This document shows positions 6,040 through 7,879 of a stretch of DNA of 7,879 nucleotides, in pieces. The notes below the pieces were generated by a model that saw only the letters and a list, made by a program, of their open reading frames with translations, did no database searches and had not been told where the DNA came from. The stretch is from Thermoleophilia bacterium. GTDB taxonomy: Bacteria > Actinomycetota > Thermoleophilia > Gaiellales > SKUG01. Where the stretch lies: NCBI GenBank assembly GCA_025964455.1, contig JAOPYU010000042.1, positions 1 to 7,879 of the forward strand. Reading direction: 5' to 3'. Numbering within the stretch: position 1 is the stretch's first letter; the number at the start of each line of letters is the position of its first letter. The translations under genes and the position numbers were made by a program.

Positions 6040-7879
6040 CCAACGTCAGTCAGCTCCAGTGCCCCTCCGGCGCATCGAAGTGCGAATGGTCGAACGACCA
6101 CCCAGCCCTGCTCCAGCCGCTCGAGGCTGCTGACGGGGTCCGCTCCTCCACTCGTTCCGGAGCCGACCGCCGCACGCATCGCGATTCCCACAGCGGAATC
6201 CACAAGGAAATCATCGTGGATCAACGCTGGATCGATCGCGCCCCAAGCGCGTGCGGCGATCTCGTGCGCTCCGAGGGCCGAAGCCGCACGAGCGACCGCG
6301 AACATCGCCTGATGGGCGAACGCCACGCGGCGGGTGGCGATGGCCCGATCGATGCTGTCGATTGCAGCGCCCACCGCTTCCGCGTGGGCTCCGACCTGGC
6401 TCCGCGCGAACGCTTCCAGGGATCGCGCTGCGATCAACACCTGCGAATCGACCCCTTCCTGCCAAGTTGCCAGCGAAGTGTCGAATGTCTCGATCGCGTC
6501 GTTGATTCGACCCAGCTCGAGCAGCGACGAAGCCAGATTGCAGAGCGCGTGAGACTCGAGCGTTCGATAGCCGTTGCGCCGGGCGAGCGACGCAGCCCGT
6601 TCGAAATGCGCTCGGGCCTCGTCAGCTTCACCGGCTGCTCCGAGCGCACATCCGAGATTCATCGTCGCGTAGGCGACCCCGTGGACGTCCCCGACCTGCT
6701 CGAACCAGGCGAGGGCCTCCCGCGCGATTGGCAGCATCTCGTCGAATCGACCGAGATCCTCCAGGGGAGTACCGATCCTCCAGTTGATATGAGCTGCCAG
6801 GCGGTGGTCGCGCAGGACCAGCGCGAGCTCCTTCGCCTCCAGCAGCGTGACCAGCGCCGCTTCGACTTCACCGACATGTGCGAGTGCCTCGCCCCACCAC
6901 AGCAGGGCCCTGCACAAGCGCCGGGCGTCCCCCGACTGTCGAAACACCTCGACCGCGCTGCGCGCGAGCACCTCCGCCTCGGCAGCCCGTCCCGTACCTC
7001 GCAGCCATTCCGCGCCGCAGAGCGCGAGCCGCGCACGATCGTTCGCATGTAGATCGAGCGGTGCGGCAGCTGAAATTTCATCATGCAGCTCCGCGCCGAA
7101 GGCCGCTGCCCCGTGGAGGAGGCACACGTCACCGAGGGCCTCCAGGATGTCGATCGCCGTGCTGCATTCGGATCCCGAGTACGCACGAACGGCGGCGCGA
7201 ACGTTTGCAGTGTCATCCAGGATGAGCTCGCGGGCCACACGAGATTCGCCATCGTCGCCAAAGGTGTCAGCCCGCTTGGCCGCGAGATGGAACCATGCAT
7301 ACGCGCGTCCCCGAATGTCAGCTGCTTCCGGATCGACGTCCAGAACTTCTGCAGCGAAATCGGCGATCGTCTCGAGCATCGAGATCCGGACGCCCCCAGC
7401 CGTGTTGGTGCGCTGGACCAGGCTCTTGGACACGAGCGAATCGAGCCGATCGATCAGGTCGATGTCATCCGCGCCGGATCCGCGCGCGACATCGAGCGCG
7501 GCTTGGACGGTGCACCCACCCACGAACGCCCCGAGCACGCGGAACATGGCCTGCTCATCGGCGCTCAGCAGCTCGTAGCTCCATTCGATGGCGCTGCGCA
7601 GGGAAGCATGGCGCCCGGTCCGGCCAGTGTGTGCGAGCAGGGACATGCGACGATCAAGGCGGTCGAGGATCTCCTGCGGCGACAGCAAGTGTGCGCGCGC
7701 TGCGGCCAGCTCGATGCCGAGGGGCAGTCCATCGACACGAGCACAGATACGCGCGACGACGTGCGTTCGATCCTGGTCCGCGCTGGCACTCGATCGCTCC
7801 GCCGCGCGCGCTTCGAACAGTCGGACGGCGGCGGAGGCATGGACGCGGTCACTGTCCGCGAGCTCGTCCTCGGTCGGCA
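6000..7879 (-). CDS. AfsR/LuxR-type predicted ATPase with TPR-like repeats (5' end outside window)
   Basis: The frame stays open from the TAG at 6000-6002 to the window edge, giving 625 residues. Starting it at a TTG near 7688 would cut a conserved domain, so the gene is entered as partial. The first visible part, including AVRLFEARA, ICARVDGLPLGIELAAAR and LLSPQEILDRLDRR, is the end of the NB-ARC/AAA module shared by AfsR-like regulators and LuxR-type ATPases (GLPL motif at about 50-54). A winged-helix part follows (LRSAIEWSYELLSADEQAMF, about 93-112). Residues about 280-560 are helical repeats of TPR type (for example ATMNLGCALGAAGEADEARAHF and NLASSLLELGRINDAIETF). There is no C-terminal LuxR helix-turn-helix; the protein ends in a plain tail. 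The output domain (OmpR/BTAD, or a class III cyclase) and the P-loop would lie beyond position 7879. Likely a signal-responsive regulator; the ligand is unknown. Confidence 0.88.
   Translation of the reverse strand, partial: PTEDELADSDRVHASAAVRLFEARAAERSSASADQDRTHVVARICARVDGLPLGIELAAARAHLLSPQEILDRLDRRMSLLAHTGRTGRHASLRSAIEWSYELLSADEQAMFRVLGAFVGGCTVQAALDVARGSGADDIDLIDRLDSLVSKSLVQRTNTAGGVRISMLETIADFAAEVLDVDPEAADIRGRAYAWFHLAAKRADTFGDDGESRVARELILDDTANVRAAVRAYSGSECSTAIDILEALGDVCLLHGAAAFGAELHDEISAAAPLDLHANDRARLALCGAEWLRGTGRAAEAEVLARSAVEVFRQSGDARRLCRALLWWGEALAHVGEVEAALVTLLEAKELALVLRDHRLAAHINWRIGTPLEDLGRFDEMLPIAREALAWFEQVGDVHGVAYATMNLGCALGAAGEADEARAHFERAASLARRNGYRTLESHALCNLASSLLELGRINDAIETFDTSLATWQEGVDSQVLIAARSLEAFARSQVGAHAEAVGAAIDSIDRAIATRRVAFAHQAMFAVARAASALGAHEIAARAWGAIDPALIHDDFLVDSAVGIAMRAAVGSGTSGGADPVSSLERLEQGWVVVRPFALRCAGGALELTDVGYASASTLARPDE

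Noticed and set aside
7565..7852. 95-codon minus-strand frame at the right edge
   Set aside because: It overlaps the ATPase frame, which carries the GLPL and winged-helix motifs through the same stretch. The product is Ser/Arg/Pro-rich with no features.

Overview
The window is a gene-dense, high-GC stretch with no IS, RNA gene or CRISPR. Gene style suggests a high-GC actinobacterium: an AfsR/NB-ARC-type predicted ATPase with TPR-like repeats, a MarP-like protease, a membrane class III cyclase, hairpin terminators without U-tracts, and GTG starts. A Thermoleophilia-like lineage is a guess that the sequence alone cannot settle.

Layout. (1) 1-743, plus strand: the last codons of an unidentified gene, then a small alpha/beta hydrolase. 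(2) 4419-727, minus strand: a compact three-gene operon. It encodes a multi-pass membrane adenylate cyclase of class IIIb type, a trypsin-like serine protease that is probably a lipoprotein and starts inside the cyclase stop (GTGA overlap), and a GT4-family glycosyltransferase 34 bases further on. Its end overlaps the hydrolase tail to tail by 17 bases. (3) 4420-4622: a 203-base divergent control region with a GC-rich hairpin in the cyclase leader and a GAGCAAT direct repeat. (4) 4623-6039, plus strand: a 78-residue exported protein with a strong ribosome binding site, a perfect hairpin terminator, then a 360-residue membrane-anchored or secreted protein with 16 cysteines and CxHG-type motifs that I cannot assign to a named family. 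(5) 7879-6000, minus strand: the C-terminal 625 residues of a large predicted ATPase/regulator whose N-terminus lies outside the window. It overlaps the Cys-rich gene tail to tail by 40 bases.

How they may work together. The operon joins cAMP production, an extracytoplasmic protease and a sugar transferase, so envelope sensing or remodelling is a reasonable inference, but no substrate is visible. The most novel-looking item is the Cys/His-rich exported protein, with a small exported two-cysteine protein beside it.
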